DNA of 42,197 nt. It comes from an uncultured Lewinella sp. (GTDB lineage Bacteria > Bacteroidota > Bacteroidia > Chitinophagales > Saprospiraceae). The first letter of the stretch is position 1, and the number at the start of each line of letters is the position of its first letter. The stretch is taken from NCBI GenBank assembly GCA_937873655.1, contig CALMYQ010000138.1:1-42197 (forward strand), in the 5' to 3' direction. A model generated the notes under the pieces. That model saw only the letters and a list, made by a program, of their open reading frames with translations. It had not been told where the DNA came from and did not search any database. Below are positions 8,951 to 17,088 of the stretch, in pieces. The position numbers and the translations under genes are program-made.

Positions 8951-9047
8951 TGGATTTTTTTGACAATAATACGGAAAAATTTTATTTTTCGCAAGGGCTG
9001 ATTTGCTTTTGAATCCCCGCTGCTTAAACGATCAAAAATTAAAAATT

Positions 9048-9506
9048 TTGAAAAATTTCCTCAGCACTATTCCTTTATTCGGCCTTTCTGAAATTTCAGC
9101 CCACATTGAAAGGGCGAAAGGCGCCGGAAAGAAAAATCTGATGGTGATTTATAAAACCGGAGAAAATGCGCCGGCAGACCGGGATTATCTGGAAAAAATA
9201 CTGAATGCTGCGGGGGTTCACCTGGAAAATGATGCCTATTATCTGGAAATCAAGGATAAACAGATACCTCCCTGGGCGGCCCTGAACCGGCATTTCAAGG
9301 CAAATTACTGCTTCCTGTTCGGCATCCCTCCGGGCAGGGCCGGCATCCGGCTGAATATGACCATGTACCAACCTTTGGCTTACCGGGAGGTGACTTATCT
9401 GTGTTCCGACAGTCTGGAAAAGATCAGACTGGAACGGGAAGCGGGGGATAACCGCGCCGCCGGGGCCCTCTGGAAAGCGCTGCTGGAGATTTTCCCCAAA
9501 GCTTAA
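9048..9506 (+). CDS. Small protein of unknown function; weak resemblance to Pol III psi (HolD)
   Basis: 152 aa from a TTG at 9048 (MKNFLSTIPLFGLSEISAHI); an upstream TTG at 9003 would add 15 residues encoded by AT-rich leader-like sequence, so 9048 is preferred. No signal peptide or membrane segment. The mid-part has the pattern NYCFLFGIPP followed by YQPLAYREVTYLCSDSLEKI, and the end is RAAGALWKALLEIFPKA. The final LW-L-FP pattern and a preceding SDSL loosely recall the C-terminus of the psi subunit of DNA polymerase III, which is poorly conserved and often missed. This is a guess from pattern, not a recognised family. The stop is 13 bp before rdgB, so cotranscription is likely. Confidence 0.65.
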   Translation: MKNFLSTIPLFGLSEISAHIERAKGAGKKNLMVIYKTGENAPADRDYLEKILNAAGVHLENDAYYLEIKDKQIPPWAALNRHFKANYCFLFGIPPGRAGIRLNMTMYQPLAYREVTYLCSDSLEKIRLEREAGDNRAAGALWKALLEIFPKA

Positions 9507-9519
9507 ATCACAAAATTGC

Positions 9520-10095
9520 ATGAGAACCATCGTCTTCGCTACCGCCAATCCGAACAAGGTCAGAGAAGTGGGCGCATCGCTCGGTCCGGGGTTCAGGATA
9601 CTGAGCCTGCCCGATATCGGCTGCACGGAAGAGATTGCCGAAACAGGTCTGACCCTGGAAGAGAACGCCCTGATCAAAGCCCGGTACGTCAAGCAGCATT
9701 TCGGGTACGATTGCTTTTCGGAAGATACGGGATTGGAAATCCAGGCCCTCGACGGAGCCCCCGGCGTTTACACGGCGCGATTTGCCGGCCCGGAATGCAC
9801 ACCCGAAGACAATATCAACCTTACCCTGAAAAAAATGCAGGGCATGACCACCCGTGCAGCGCGTTTCCGGACCATCATCGCCCTCATCTCCGGCGGGCAG
9901 GAAACCCTGTTTGAAGGCATTATCAACGGCCGGATTGCTACCGAGCCTTCCGGTTCCGGCGGATTTGGCTACGATCCTATTTTCATTCCCGAAGGACATT
10001 TCACCACTTTTGCGGAAATGCCGCTGGAGGCAAAAAAGAACATCAGCCACCGGGGTCGGGCCGTTGCCAAGCTCATGGATTTTCTGAAAATTTGA
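9520..10095 (+). CDS. rdgB: RdgB/HAM1 non-canonical purine NTP pyrophosphatase
   Basis: 191 aa. Hydrolyses ITP, dITP and XTP to the monophosphate and pyrophosphate, keeping deaminated purines out of DNA and RNA. Signature motifs are all present: ATANPNKVRE (7-16), the conserved EETGLTLEENALIKA-like segment, DDTGLE-type FSEDTGLEI, the ARFAG loop, SGSGGFGYDPIF, and the C-terminal SHRGRA. Length is normal. It follows the small unknown gene by 13 bp and precedes the DUF4340 gene by 30 bp. Confidence 0.96.
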   Translation: MRTIVFATANPNKVREVGASLGPGFRILSLPDIGCTEEIAETGLTLEENALIKARYVKQHFGYDCFSEDTGLEIQALDGAPGVYTARFAGPECTPEDNINLTLKKMQGMTTRAARFRTIIALISGGQETLFEGIINGRIATEPSGSGGFGYDPIFIPEGHFTTFAEMPLEAKKNISHRGRAVAKLMDFLKI

Positions 10096-10125
10096 TTTTT
10101 TAAGTTTACCCTAACGATACGAACA

Positions 10126-11076
10126 ATGAACAATCGGATTTTACTCCTGGCTTTTTTGCTTTTGCTGAGTATCTATTTCATCTCGCGTACCTGCAGCGGC
10201 AAGCGATCCGGCAGTTTTGACGCCAACCTGATCGAGCTGGATACGGCTAAGGTCACTTCCGTTGTCATCAAACCCAAAGAGGCCGAAAGCCCCGAAGTAT
10301 TGCTCAAACGCGAAGATAGCGGTTGGATCGCCTCCAACGGCACGCTCAATACCAAAGCTACGGGCGCTTCCATCTCCGGACTCCTCAACAGCATCCAACT
10401 GATCAAAACCCAGCGGGTGGTCGCCAAAAGCTCCGATAAATGGCGGGATTTTGAGGTGGACGATGACCAGGGGACCCGGGTCAAAGTGTACTACGGAGAC
10501 AAAAAGGAAGCCGATTTCATTGTCGGACGGTTCAATTTCAACCCCCAGGCCCAAAGCGGCGCATCCTATATCAGGCTTGACGGCTCCAACGAAGTCTATG
10601 CGGTGGAAGGATTCCAATTGCTTGCTATCGGTCAGGGATTCGACAGCTATCGCAACAAGAGCCTGATCCATATGACCGCGGATATGAAAGTGAATGAGAT
10701 CGACTTTGAATATCCCGGCAATACCTATACCCTTAGAAAGGGCGACGCAGGCTGGGCCATGGACGGTTCCGTACCCCTTGATTCCGTCAAGGTAGCGGAT
10801 TATATCAACTACCTCCGCAACATGAGCGGCACGACCTTCGCCGATGATTTCGATGAAACCCTCGCCGGAAATCTGCCCAGGCAGACCGTCAGCATCAAAG
10901 GGGAGCAGATCGACCCGCCGTTCATGATCCAGGTATACCGCGATACCACCCGGGAACGGCCCTTTGTCATCCATTCCAATCAGAATCCTTCAGCCTGGTT
11001 CGACAGCGACTCTTCCGGCGTTTACATGCGCCTGATCAAAGCCCTGCCGGGCGATTTTATCCACACCGAAAACTAA
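10126..11076 (+). CDS. DUF4340 domain envelope protein
   Basis: 316 aa with an N-terminal hydrophobic segment (MNNRILLLAFLLLLSIYFIS) that acts as a signal anchor or signal peptide; the next residues RTCSG place a Cys near the end of it, so lipidation is conceivable but the lipobox is poor. The remainder has the DUF4340 layout: a strand with VTSVVIKPKE, a DSGWIASNG turn, a segment ending TQRVVAKSSDKWRDFEV, and the YYGDKKEADFIVG motif, repeated in a second related half (LRKGDAGWAMDG). DUF4340 also occurs fused to GldG-like ABC transporter subunits; function is unknown. The next gene starts 4 bp after the stop, so they form an operon. Confidence 0.8.
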   Translation: MNNRILLLAFLLLLSIYFISRTCSGKRSGSFDANLIELDTAKVTSVVIKPKEAESPEVLLKREDSGWIASNGTLNTKATGASISGLLNSIQLIKTQRVVAKSSDKWRDFEVDDDQGTRVKVYYGDKKEADFIVGRFNFNPQAQSGASYIRLDGSNEVYAVEGFQLLAIGQGFDSYRNKSLIHMTADMKVNEIDFEYPGNTYTLRKGDAGWAMDGSVPLDSVKVADYINYLRNMSGTTFADDFDETLAGNLPRQTVSIKGEQIDPPFMIQVYRDTTRERPFVIHSNQNPSAWFDSDSSGVYMRLIKALPGDFIHTEN

Positions 11077-11080
11077 GCCG

Positions 11081-12106
11081 TTGGAACGCAGACAATTCAA
11101 CAGCGCACTGATGCTTGCCGGCCTGGGTTCGGCTGCCCGAAGCTTTCCTTCAGCCCCGGCTCCCAAAAGAACCCTCTACCCGCCGCGCCTCAAAAAAGGC
11201 GATACCGTGGGGCTGATCTCTCCGGGCAGTTTTGTGCCGGATGAAGGCCTGCAGAAAGCCGTTGCAAGGCTGGAAGATTTCGGATTGAAGGTGAAACCCG
11301 GCGCCAACATACGCGCTGAAAGAGGGTATACCGCAGGTACGGATGAACAACGGCTGAGCGACCTCCACGCCATGTTCTCGGATCCGGGCGTACGCGCCGT
11401 ATGGTGTGTGCGCGGCGGCTACGGCTGCAGCCGGTTATTGCCCGCAATCGATTACCGTCTGATCCGCAGCAATCCAAAAATATTGATCGGATACAGCGAC
11501 ATCACAGCGCTGTTGCAAGCGATCCACAGCCGCACCGGGCTGGTCGGTTTTCACGGGCCGTTGGGGGTATCCGAGTTTGACGCGTATTCAGCCGCCCACC
11601 TCCATGGCGTGCTCATGGAAGGCAGGGCCCCCTACACGATAGCGGCCGCGCCGGTGGAGGAAGCCGACCCGTTGCCCGCCCCATATACGTTGGTTCGCGG
11701 AACCGCCACCGGGCAACTGGCCGGCGGAAATTTATCCCTGCTGGCAGCTATGGCCGGAACTGAATACAGTCCCGACTTTTCCGGAAAGATCGCATTCATT
11801 GAAGAGGTGGGGGAAAAACCTTACCGGATCGACCGGATGCTGACCCAACTGCGGCAGGCCTGTCATCTGGATAAGGCGGCAGGTATTGCGCTGGGTGTTT
11901 TCAATGACTGCGAACCGCAGGAAGGGGACCGGTCGCTCTCCCTGAAAGAAACCCTGGCTGACCGCCTCGGCGGATTGGGCATCCCCGTTGTTTACGGCCT
12001 CACCTTCGGCCACATCTCACGGAACTGCGTATTGCCGGTCGGCATCCGGTCCGTTCTGGATACCGAACAAAGAACGATCACTTTATTGGAAAACCCTGTG
12101 GATTGA
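11081..12106 (+). CDS. S66-family murein LD-carboxypeptidase, possibly exported
   Basis: 341 aa. The family hydrolyses the L,D-bond that releases the terminal D-Ala from murein tetrapeptides; MccF-type relatives hydrolyse other amide bonds. Triad residues are visible: Ser139 in the nucleophile elbow GYSDIT (137-142), Glu241/242 in FIEEVGEKPYRIDRML, and His311 in FGHISRNCVLPVG. The substrate-binding RGGYG is at 111-115. The TTG start at 11081 yields MERRQFNSALMLAGLGSAAR, a short Tat-like leader (RRQF then a hydrophobic run); ATG at 11111 would delete it. E. coli LdcA is cytoplasmic, so the leader is unusual. It is coupled to the DUF4340 gene. Confidence 0.9.
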   Translation: MERRQFNSALMLAGLGSAARSFPSAPAPKRTLYPPRLKKGDTVGLISPGSFVPDEGLQKAVARLEDFGLKVKPGANIRAERGYTAGTDEQRLSDLHAMFSDPGVRAVWCVRGGYGCSRLLPAIDYRLIRSNPKILIGYSDITALLQAIHSRTGLVGFHGPLGVSEFDAYSAAHLHGVLMEGRAPYTIAAAPVEEADPLPAPYTLVRGTATGQLAGGNLSLLAAMAGTEYSPDFSGKIAFIEEVGEKPYRIDRMLTQLRQACHLDKAAGIALGVFNDCEPQEGDRSLSLKETLADRLGGLGIPVVYGLTFGHISRNCVLPVGIRSVLDTEQRTITLLENPVD

Positions 12107-12261
12107 CCGCCAGGTACGGCGCCCCAAGGTTAAGCCATCGTAAAATCGTATGCAGAAGTAGTCCAGCCGTCGAAAAAATTGGACGGTTTCTGTCTTTCTC
12201 CTTTATAATAGTCCTAACTTTAACTTTCTTTATTCCTATTCATCCCACAATCAGCAAAGCC

Positions 12262-13923
12262 ATGAAGCGGAGGGATTTTTTACATCTGATGCGGACGCCT
12301 GCTCCGGGGCGTTCTGTATTGAATCCGGTTTTTTCGCCGGTTGAAACACTTGGAACGGGCCTGGAGGCTTACTCGGGGCCATGGGAAATCGCGCAGGTCA
12401 TCCATCTTTTGAGGCGCGTCATGTTCGGTGCGAAATGGGAAGACATTCAGTTTTTCCTGCAAAGCGATCCGGACACTGCGGTAGAAACCCTGCTCACTGC
12501 CGGTGAAGCGCCGCCACTGCCTGTGAACGATTACAATTCGGAAAATTTTACAGACCCCGCCGTACCTTCCGGCGATACCTGGGTCAATGCTTTTTACGAT
12601 CTTTCAGCAGAGCCTTACCGGATCGCCTCCCTTAAATCCTGGTGGGTCGGTAATCTGATCGATCAGGAGAGCAACATCATAGAAAAGCTCATTCTGTTCT
12701 GGCACAACCATATCCCGGTGCAATTCGGCGAGGTCTTCTATGCCGCCTGGAATTTCCGGTATGTCGACACCTTGCGCCAAAACGCTCTGGGCAATTTCCG
12801 GGACATGATCAAGGCCATGACCCTTGATCCGGCCATGCTGCATTTCCTGAACGGCCAGTTCAACTCGGCAGGCGCTCCGGATGAGAATTATGCCCGCGAG
12901 CTCCAGGAACTATTCTGCATCGGGAAAGGGCCGGACAGCCAGTACACGGAAGAGGACGTTCGGGAGGCTGCGAGAATCCTGACCGGATGGCGGGTCAACT
13001 ACCTGACCAACGAGATCTTTTTCCAGCCCCTGGAACACGACTCCGGCGACAAGCAGTTTTCATCTTTTTACGGCAATCAGCTTATCCAGGGGAAAACCGG
13101 TTCGCAAGGGGCCGAAGAACTGGACGAACTGCTGGACATGATCCTGGCCAATGACGAGTGCGCCCTCTTCCTGTGCCGGAAAATCTACCGCTTCTTCGTC
13201 TATCACGAGATTGACGAGCTGACAGAGGAGATGGTCATCGGCCCGCTCGCCCAGGTCATGCGGGACAACAACTACGAACTGCGCCCCGTACTGGCTGTTT
13301 TGTTCAAGAGTCAGCACTTCTTCGACATGCTGCAATACGGCGCTCAGATCAAAGGCCCGATGGACCACCTGATCGGCATGTACCGGGAATTCCATACGCC
13401 GATCCCCGACCGGACCATGCTGATGGACCGGTACCAGCACAACGCGACCGTACATTATGTCGGCGCCCTGTTCCTGCAAAACCTGGGCGATCCGCCCAAC
13501 GTTTCGGGCTGGCCCGCCTACCATCAAGCCCCTGTATTCGATAAAAGCTGGATTTCCACGGATACGCTTCCCAGGAGAGCGCAATTTTCGGATTGGCTGT
13601 TGTGGGCGGGGATCTCAACGGAAAACTTCCTGTCCCAACTGGATATCCTGGGCACGGTAGCCCAACTGCCCAATCCCGGCGATCCCAATGCACTGGTGGA
13701 TGACATATTAAAATGGATGTACAGCATCAACCTGCCGCTGCAATTCCGCCTCCAACTGAAGGCGATCCTGCTTTCAGGCCAGATCAGCGATTATTACTGG
13801 ACGGATGCCTGGGTGGCCTATGTCAATGACCCGACGAATGAGATGAAACGGGAAACTGTCCGGAACAGGCTGCTGCCGTTTTTCTACACGATTCTTCACC
13901 AGGAAGAGTACCAGCTCTCTTAA
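12262..13923 (+). CDS. DUF1800 domain protein
   Basis: 553 aa from the ATG at 12262 (MKRRDFLHLM); an in-frame extension to 12103 is not supported because it runs through the AT-richer gap. DUF1800 features: HLLRRVMFGA near the N-terminus, LKSWWVGNLI, the KLILFWHNHIPVQF segment, the ENYARELQELFCIG motif with its downstream YTEEDVREAARILTGW, and a late NLGDPPNVSGWPAY motif. Function is unknown, but such genes are typically paired with DUF1501 genes, as here with a 10-bp gap. The N-terminus has an RRDFL motif but no hydrophobic run. In the 155-bp gap upstream I see a weak hairpin (CCGTC 12167-12171, GACGG 12182-12186) and a near-match to a -7 box, TAACTTTA, at 12215-12222. Confidence 0.88.
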   Translation: MKRRDFLHLMRTPAPGRSVLNPVFSPVETLGTGLEAYSGPWEIAQVIHLLRRVMFGAKWEDIQFFLQSDPDTAVETLLTAGEAPPLPVNDYNSENFTDPAVPSGDTWVNAFYDLSAEPYRIASLKSWWVGNLIDQESNIIEKLILFWHNHIPVQFGEVFYAAWNFRYVDTLRQNALGNFRDMIKAMTLDPAMLHFLNGQFNSAGAPDENYARELQELFCIGKGPDSQYTEEDVREAARILTGWRVNYLTNEIFFQPLEHDSGDKQFSSFYGNQLIQGKTGSQGAEELDELLDMILANDECALFLCRKIYRFFVYHEIDELTEEMVIGPLAQVMRDNNYELRPVLAVLFKSQHFFDMLQYGAQIKGPMDHLIGMYREFHTPIPDRTMLMDRYQHNATVHYVGALFLQNLGDPPNVSGWPAYHQAPVFDKSWISTDTLPRRAQFSDWLLWAGISTENFLSQLDILGTVAQLPNPGDPNALVDDILKWMYSINLPLQFRLQLKAILLSGQISDYYWTDAWVAYVNDPTNEMKRETVRNRLLPFFYTILHQEEYQLS

Positions 13924-13933
13924 ACAAACGCTT

Positions 13934-15517
13934 ATGAACCGCAAAGAATTTTTACAATATTCAGCAGCCGGGGTCATTATTCCCAATCTTCTGAACGGCT
14001 TTGGGGTCAACGCCTCCGCCTCTTCCCCCTGGCTGCGGCTCCTGTCCAACACAACCATTGATACCGACCACGTGCTGGTGTTGATCCGGCTGGACGGCGG
14101 CAATGACGGGCTCAACACGGTCATTCCGCTCGACCAGTACGACACCTTGGCGCTGGTGCGGCCACAGGTCCTGTTGCCCGAAAACCAGATCCTGGGGCTG
14201 GACGGTACGGATACCGTAGGGTTCCACCCTTCGCTCAGCGGCATGCGCGACCTGTACAACGAGGGGAAATTGAAGGTGATCCAGTCCGTGGGCTACCCCA
14301 ACCAGGATTATTCGCATTTCCGGTCGACGGATATCTGGATGACGGGCGCGAACACCACCGAAGTTTTCAGCTCCGGTTGGATGGGGCGCTACCTCAACTA
14401 CGAATACCCCAACTATCCCAACGGCTTCCCCAATGAAGTTATGCCCGACCCGCTGTCCATAGAGATCGGCGCATCCTTGTCGCTGGCCTTGCAGGGTCCG
14501 TCTTTTGCCATGGGGCTATCGGTGGCGGATCCGTCGCAATTCTACCAGTTGGTCAACGGGGTACCCTCCACTGCTCCGGCAACGCCGGCCGGCGAGTTGC
14601 TGACCTACGTTCGCACGGTAAAGCAGCAGAGCAATGCCTATGGCCAGGTCATTGTCGATGCTTTTGAAAATTCAAACAACCTGGCGGCGTACCCTGAAGA
14701 AAATGTGCTGGCGGAACAGCTAAAAATCGTGGCTCGCCTGATCGCGGGCGGATTGAAAACGCGGGTTTATCTGGTATCCATCAGCGGATTCGACACCCAC
14801 GACGCACAGGTCATGCCGGAAGACAAGACTACCGGGGAGCACGCCGACCTGTTGGGGGTATTGTCAGGCGCGATCACAGCATTTGTCCGGGATCTCGAAA
14901 TGCAGGGGCTTTCCGACCGGGTAACGGGCATGACCTTCTCCGAATTCGGCCGGCGGATCATTTCCAACCTGAGCAACGGGACCGACCATGGAGCGGCAGC
15001 GCCCATGTTCGTCTTCGGCAGCCAGGTCGACGGCGGCATTCTGGGCGATAATCCGTTCATCCCGCCCGGAGCCGACGCCATAGACAACCTGCCCATGCAA
15101 TACGATTTCCGCTCCGTTTACACGACCATGCTGAAGGACTGGTTTTGCATACCGGAAGCGGACCTCGGCGGCATCCTGCTGCACGATTTCCAGTCACTGC
15201 CCATTTTCAATTCACCGAACTGCATGCCGGTCAGTACGCGGGAAGAAAACCAGCATGCAGGGTCAAAACTCCTGGATTTGTGGCCCAATCCGTTTACCGA
15301 ATCCCTGTCCATCCGTTTCAGCAGCGGCGGCGGCCGGACCCTGATCCAGGTATTCAACGGCGCAGGGCAATTGGTGGCAACCCCGGCCAACCGCGATTTT
15401 CCGGCCGGGGAACAACGGCTGGACTGGGATTCCGGCGAACTGCCCACCGGGCATTACTACGTCAGGATACAGCAGGGCGCCTACCAGCAAGTGAAGGTGG
15501 CCGCAAAAGCAAAATAA
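13934..15517 (+). CDS. DUF1501 protein with C-terminal T9SS type A sorting domain
   Basis: 527 aa. The N-terminus MNRKEFLQYSAAGVIIPNLL resembles a Tat signal with an RK pair. The DUF1501 domain (sulfatase-like fold, about 45-415) shows VLVLIRLDGGNDGLNTVIPL, the HPSLSGMRDLYNEGKLKVIQSVGYPN block, HFRSTDIWMTG, and the late EFGRRIISNLSNGTDHGAA motif, where Asp and His probably bind metal. The last ~80 residues (DLWPNPFTESLSIRFSSGGG to the end) are a T9SS type A C-terminal domain. The enzyme reaction is unknown. It is the second gene of the DUF1800/DUF1501 pair, and both products probably act outside the cytoplasm. Confidence 0.92.
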   Translation: MNRKEFLQYSAAGVIIPNLLNGFGVNASASSPWLRLLSNTTIDTDHVLVLIRLDGGNDGLNTVIPLDQYDTLALVRPQVLLPENQILGLDGTDTVGFHPSLSGMRDLYNEGKLKVIQSVGYPNQDYSHFRSTDIWMTGANTTEVFSSGWMGRYLNYEYPNYPNGFPNEVMPDPLSIEIGASLSLALQGPSFAMGLSVADPSQFYQLVNGVPSTAPATPAGELLTYVRTVKQQSNAYGQVIVDAFENSNNLAAYPEENVLAEQLKIVARLIAGGLKTRVYLVSISGFDTHDAQVMPEDKTTGEHADLLGVLSGAITAFVRDLEMQGLSDRVTGMTFSEFGRRIISNLSNGTDHGAAAPMFVFGSQVDGGILGDNPFIPPGADAIDNLPMQYDFRSVYTTMLKDWFCIPEADLGGILLHDFQSLPIFNSPNCMPVSTREENQHAGSKLLDLWPNPFTESLSIRFSSGGGRTLIQVFNGAGQLVATPANRDFPAGEQRLDWDSGELPTGHYYVRIQQGAYQQVKVAAKAK

Positions 15518-15596
15518 TTATTATTTGTTTTATTTTTTATTTTTTAATTAAAATTGTTTAAAACAAACCTGGTCCGTTAAGGATTTTGAAGAAAGG

Positions 15597-16262
15597 ATGT
15601 CCACTTATTTCTATCGTATTTTTGATAAACACCGTAAGCCTATCGCAGCCATTGCCATTTTTTCCGACAGCTCCCCAAACTACCATCCCAAAAGCTTCGA
15701 GTGGGGTATCCTGGGCACCGAACTCCGATATTCGTTCACGACTTTTAAGGTTCTGGATCAAAAGGAAGAAGAATTAAAGGCCAGTCCGAACCCATTCTCG
15801 ATCATTATCCTTACCGTGCTTCTGGCGTTGAAAAAGGGAAAAATTCAGGAAGGCGAATTGTTTGAACTCAAATTAGATCTTGCAAAGCAACTTTTATCGA
15901 AGAGCATTTCAAAACCGAAAATCCACGCATTAATGAACTTTTTAAGGTTTTATGTGCGTTTTGAAGATTATACAAAAGATGATAAATTTGAACTGGCATT
16001 GGATCAGTTAACTGAAAAAACACAACCAATGGGAATCGAAGAAATAATAAAGGAACAGCTTGCTGCAGAATATAAAAAGCAGGGGTTTAAATTAGGACGA
16101 GAAGAAGGACGGGAGGAAGGACGAGAAGAAGGACGGATCGAGAGCACAATTCAAGTGGTGCTGAATGCACACGAACAAGGAATTGACAATGGAGTCATTG
16201 CTCAATTGGTCAATATCCCGGTTGAAGCGGTGGACAAGATCCTGGCTGAATACCGCAAATAA
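15597..16262 (+). pseudogene. N-terminally truncated Rpn/PD-(D/E)XK transposase-like protein
   Basis: 221 aa open frame starting at MSTYFYRIFDKHRKPIAAIA. In intact relatives this tyrosine-rich segment follows a nuclease core of roughly 100 residues with a conserved E-x-Q motif; here nothing of that core is found in any frame of the 79 bp upstream, so the catalytic part is missing. Kept are the IFDKxxKPIAAIAIF segment, the LKASPNPFSIIILTVLLALKKG helix, and a C-terminal tail with three GREE repeats (about 160-175) followed by a helical segment. The upstream gap and the gene are distinctly AT-richer than their neighbours. Most likely a decaying remnant of a mobile family, though it could still be translated. 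Confidence 0.7.
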
Positions 16263-16273
16263 ACAGAACTTTG

Positions 16274-16963
16274 CTACAAACGCCAGCGCACGTACTTGAT
16301 CGTCCTGCCCTCCGCCAGGTGCATTTTTTCATAGAATGTTTTCAGATCAAGTTCCGGCAGCGGCAAGGGTTTGGCATAAATATCGGCATCGGAATATTCC
16401 AACGCGATATCCGGCAGGGAGGACAAGGCTTCCAGGGTAAACTCATAGAGCAGGTCGGAGTCCGTCTTGAGGTGCATAATCCCGCCTGGTTCCAGGATAT
16501 TCCGGAAAGACTCCAGAAATCGCGGCGAAGTCAGCCGCCTGTTCACCTTTCCGGTCTCCGGGAAAGGGTCCGGAAACGTGATCCAGATCTCCGATACTTC
16601 ATCTGGGGCGAAGAACAGTCCGATCTGCTCAATCCGGGTCCTGAGAAAAGCAACATTGCTCAGGCCCTGTTCCAGTGCGATCCGGGCGCCTTTCCAGATC
16701 CGGGCGCCCTTGATATCCACGCCTATGAAATTTCTTTCCGGGTACATCCTGCCCATCCCCAGGGTATACTCCCCCCTGCCGCACGCCAGTTCGAGTGTGA
16801 TGGGCCGGTCGTTACCGAAATGACTTTGACTCCATTTTCCTTTCAACTCTACGGGTACGCCACCGGCGGTAGTTAACCCGGGAGCGCGGGGGTCAAAATT
16901 CTCATACACGTTAGGAAAAGTCGATAATTCAAGAAATTTCTGCAGTTTGTTCTTTCTTCCCAT
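16274..16963 (-). CDS. trmB: tRNA (guanine-N7-)-methyltransferase
   Basis: 229 aa from the ATG at 16963 (MGRKNKLQKF); a TTG nine bases upstream is less likely. Methylates N7 of G46 in the tRNA variable loop with S-adenosylmethionine. The SAM-binding motif is LELACGRGEYTL, followed by GVDIKGARIWKGA, and the family motif FPDPFPETGKVNRRLTSPRFL (usually FPDPWxKxxHxKRR) is recognisable with substitutions. LKTDSDLLYEFTLE and the final TIKYVRWR are also typical. It converges on the truncated nuclease gene with an 11-bp gap. Confidence 0.94.
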   Translation of the reverse strand: MGRKNKLQKFLELSTFPNVYENFDPRAPGLTTAGGVPVELKGKWSQSHFGNDRPITLELACGRGEYTLGMGRMYPERNFIGVDIKGARIWKGARIALEQGLSNVAFLRTRIEQIGLFFAPDEVSEIWITFPDPFPETGKVNRRLTSPRFLESFRNILEPGGIMHLKTDSDLLYEFTLEALSSLPDIALEYSDADIYAKPLPLPELDLKTFYEKMHLAEGRTIKYVRWRL

Positions 16964-17088
16964 ACAAAGCAAACCCTGTGTTTTGGACTAAATTTTCGGT
17001 TGGGCATCGAGCCGACTTAACGGATAAAATGCCTGAGTTTTATCAAAATTTGCCGTAAATTTAGGAATTGGAAAAAAAATAAGGCAAG

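Noticed and set aside
12103..12261. 53-residue N-terminal extension of the DUF1800 protein with a hydrophobic stretch
   Set aside because: The region is AT-richer with promoter-like sequence; the ATG at 12262 gives the usual RRDFL start. The hydrophobic stretch is probably accidental, although it cannot be fully excluded.
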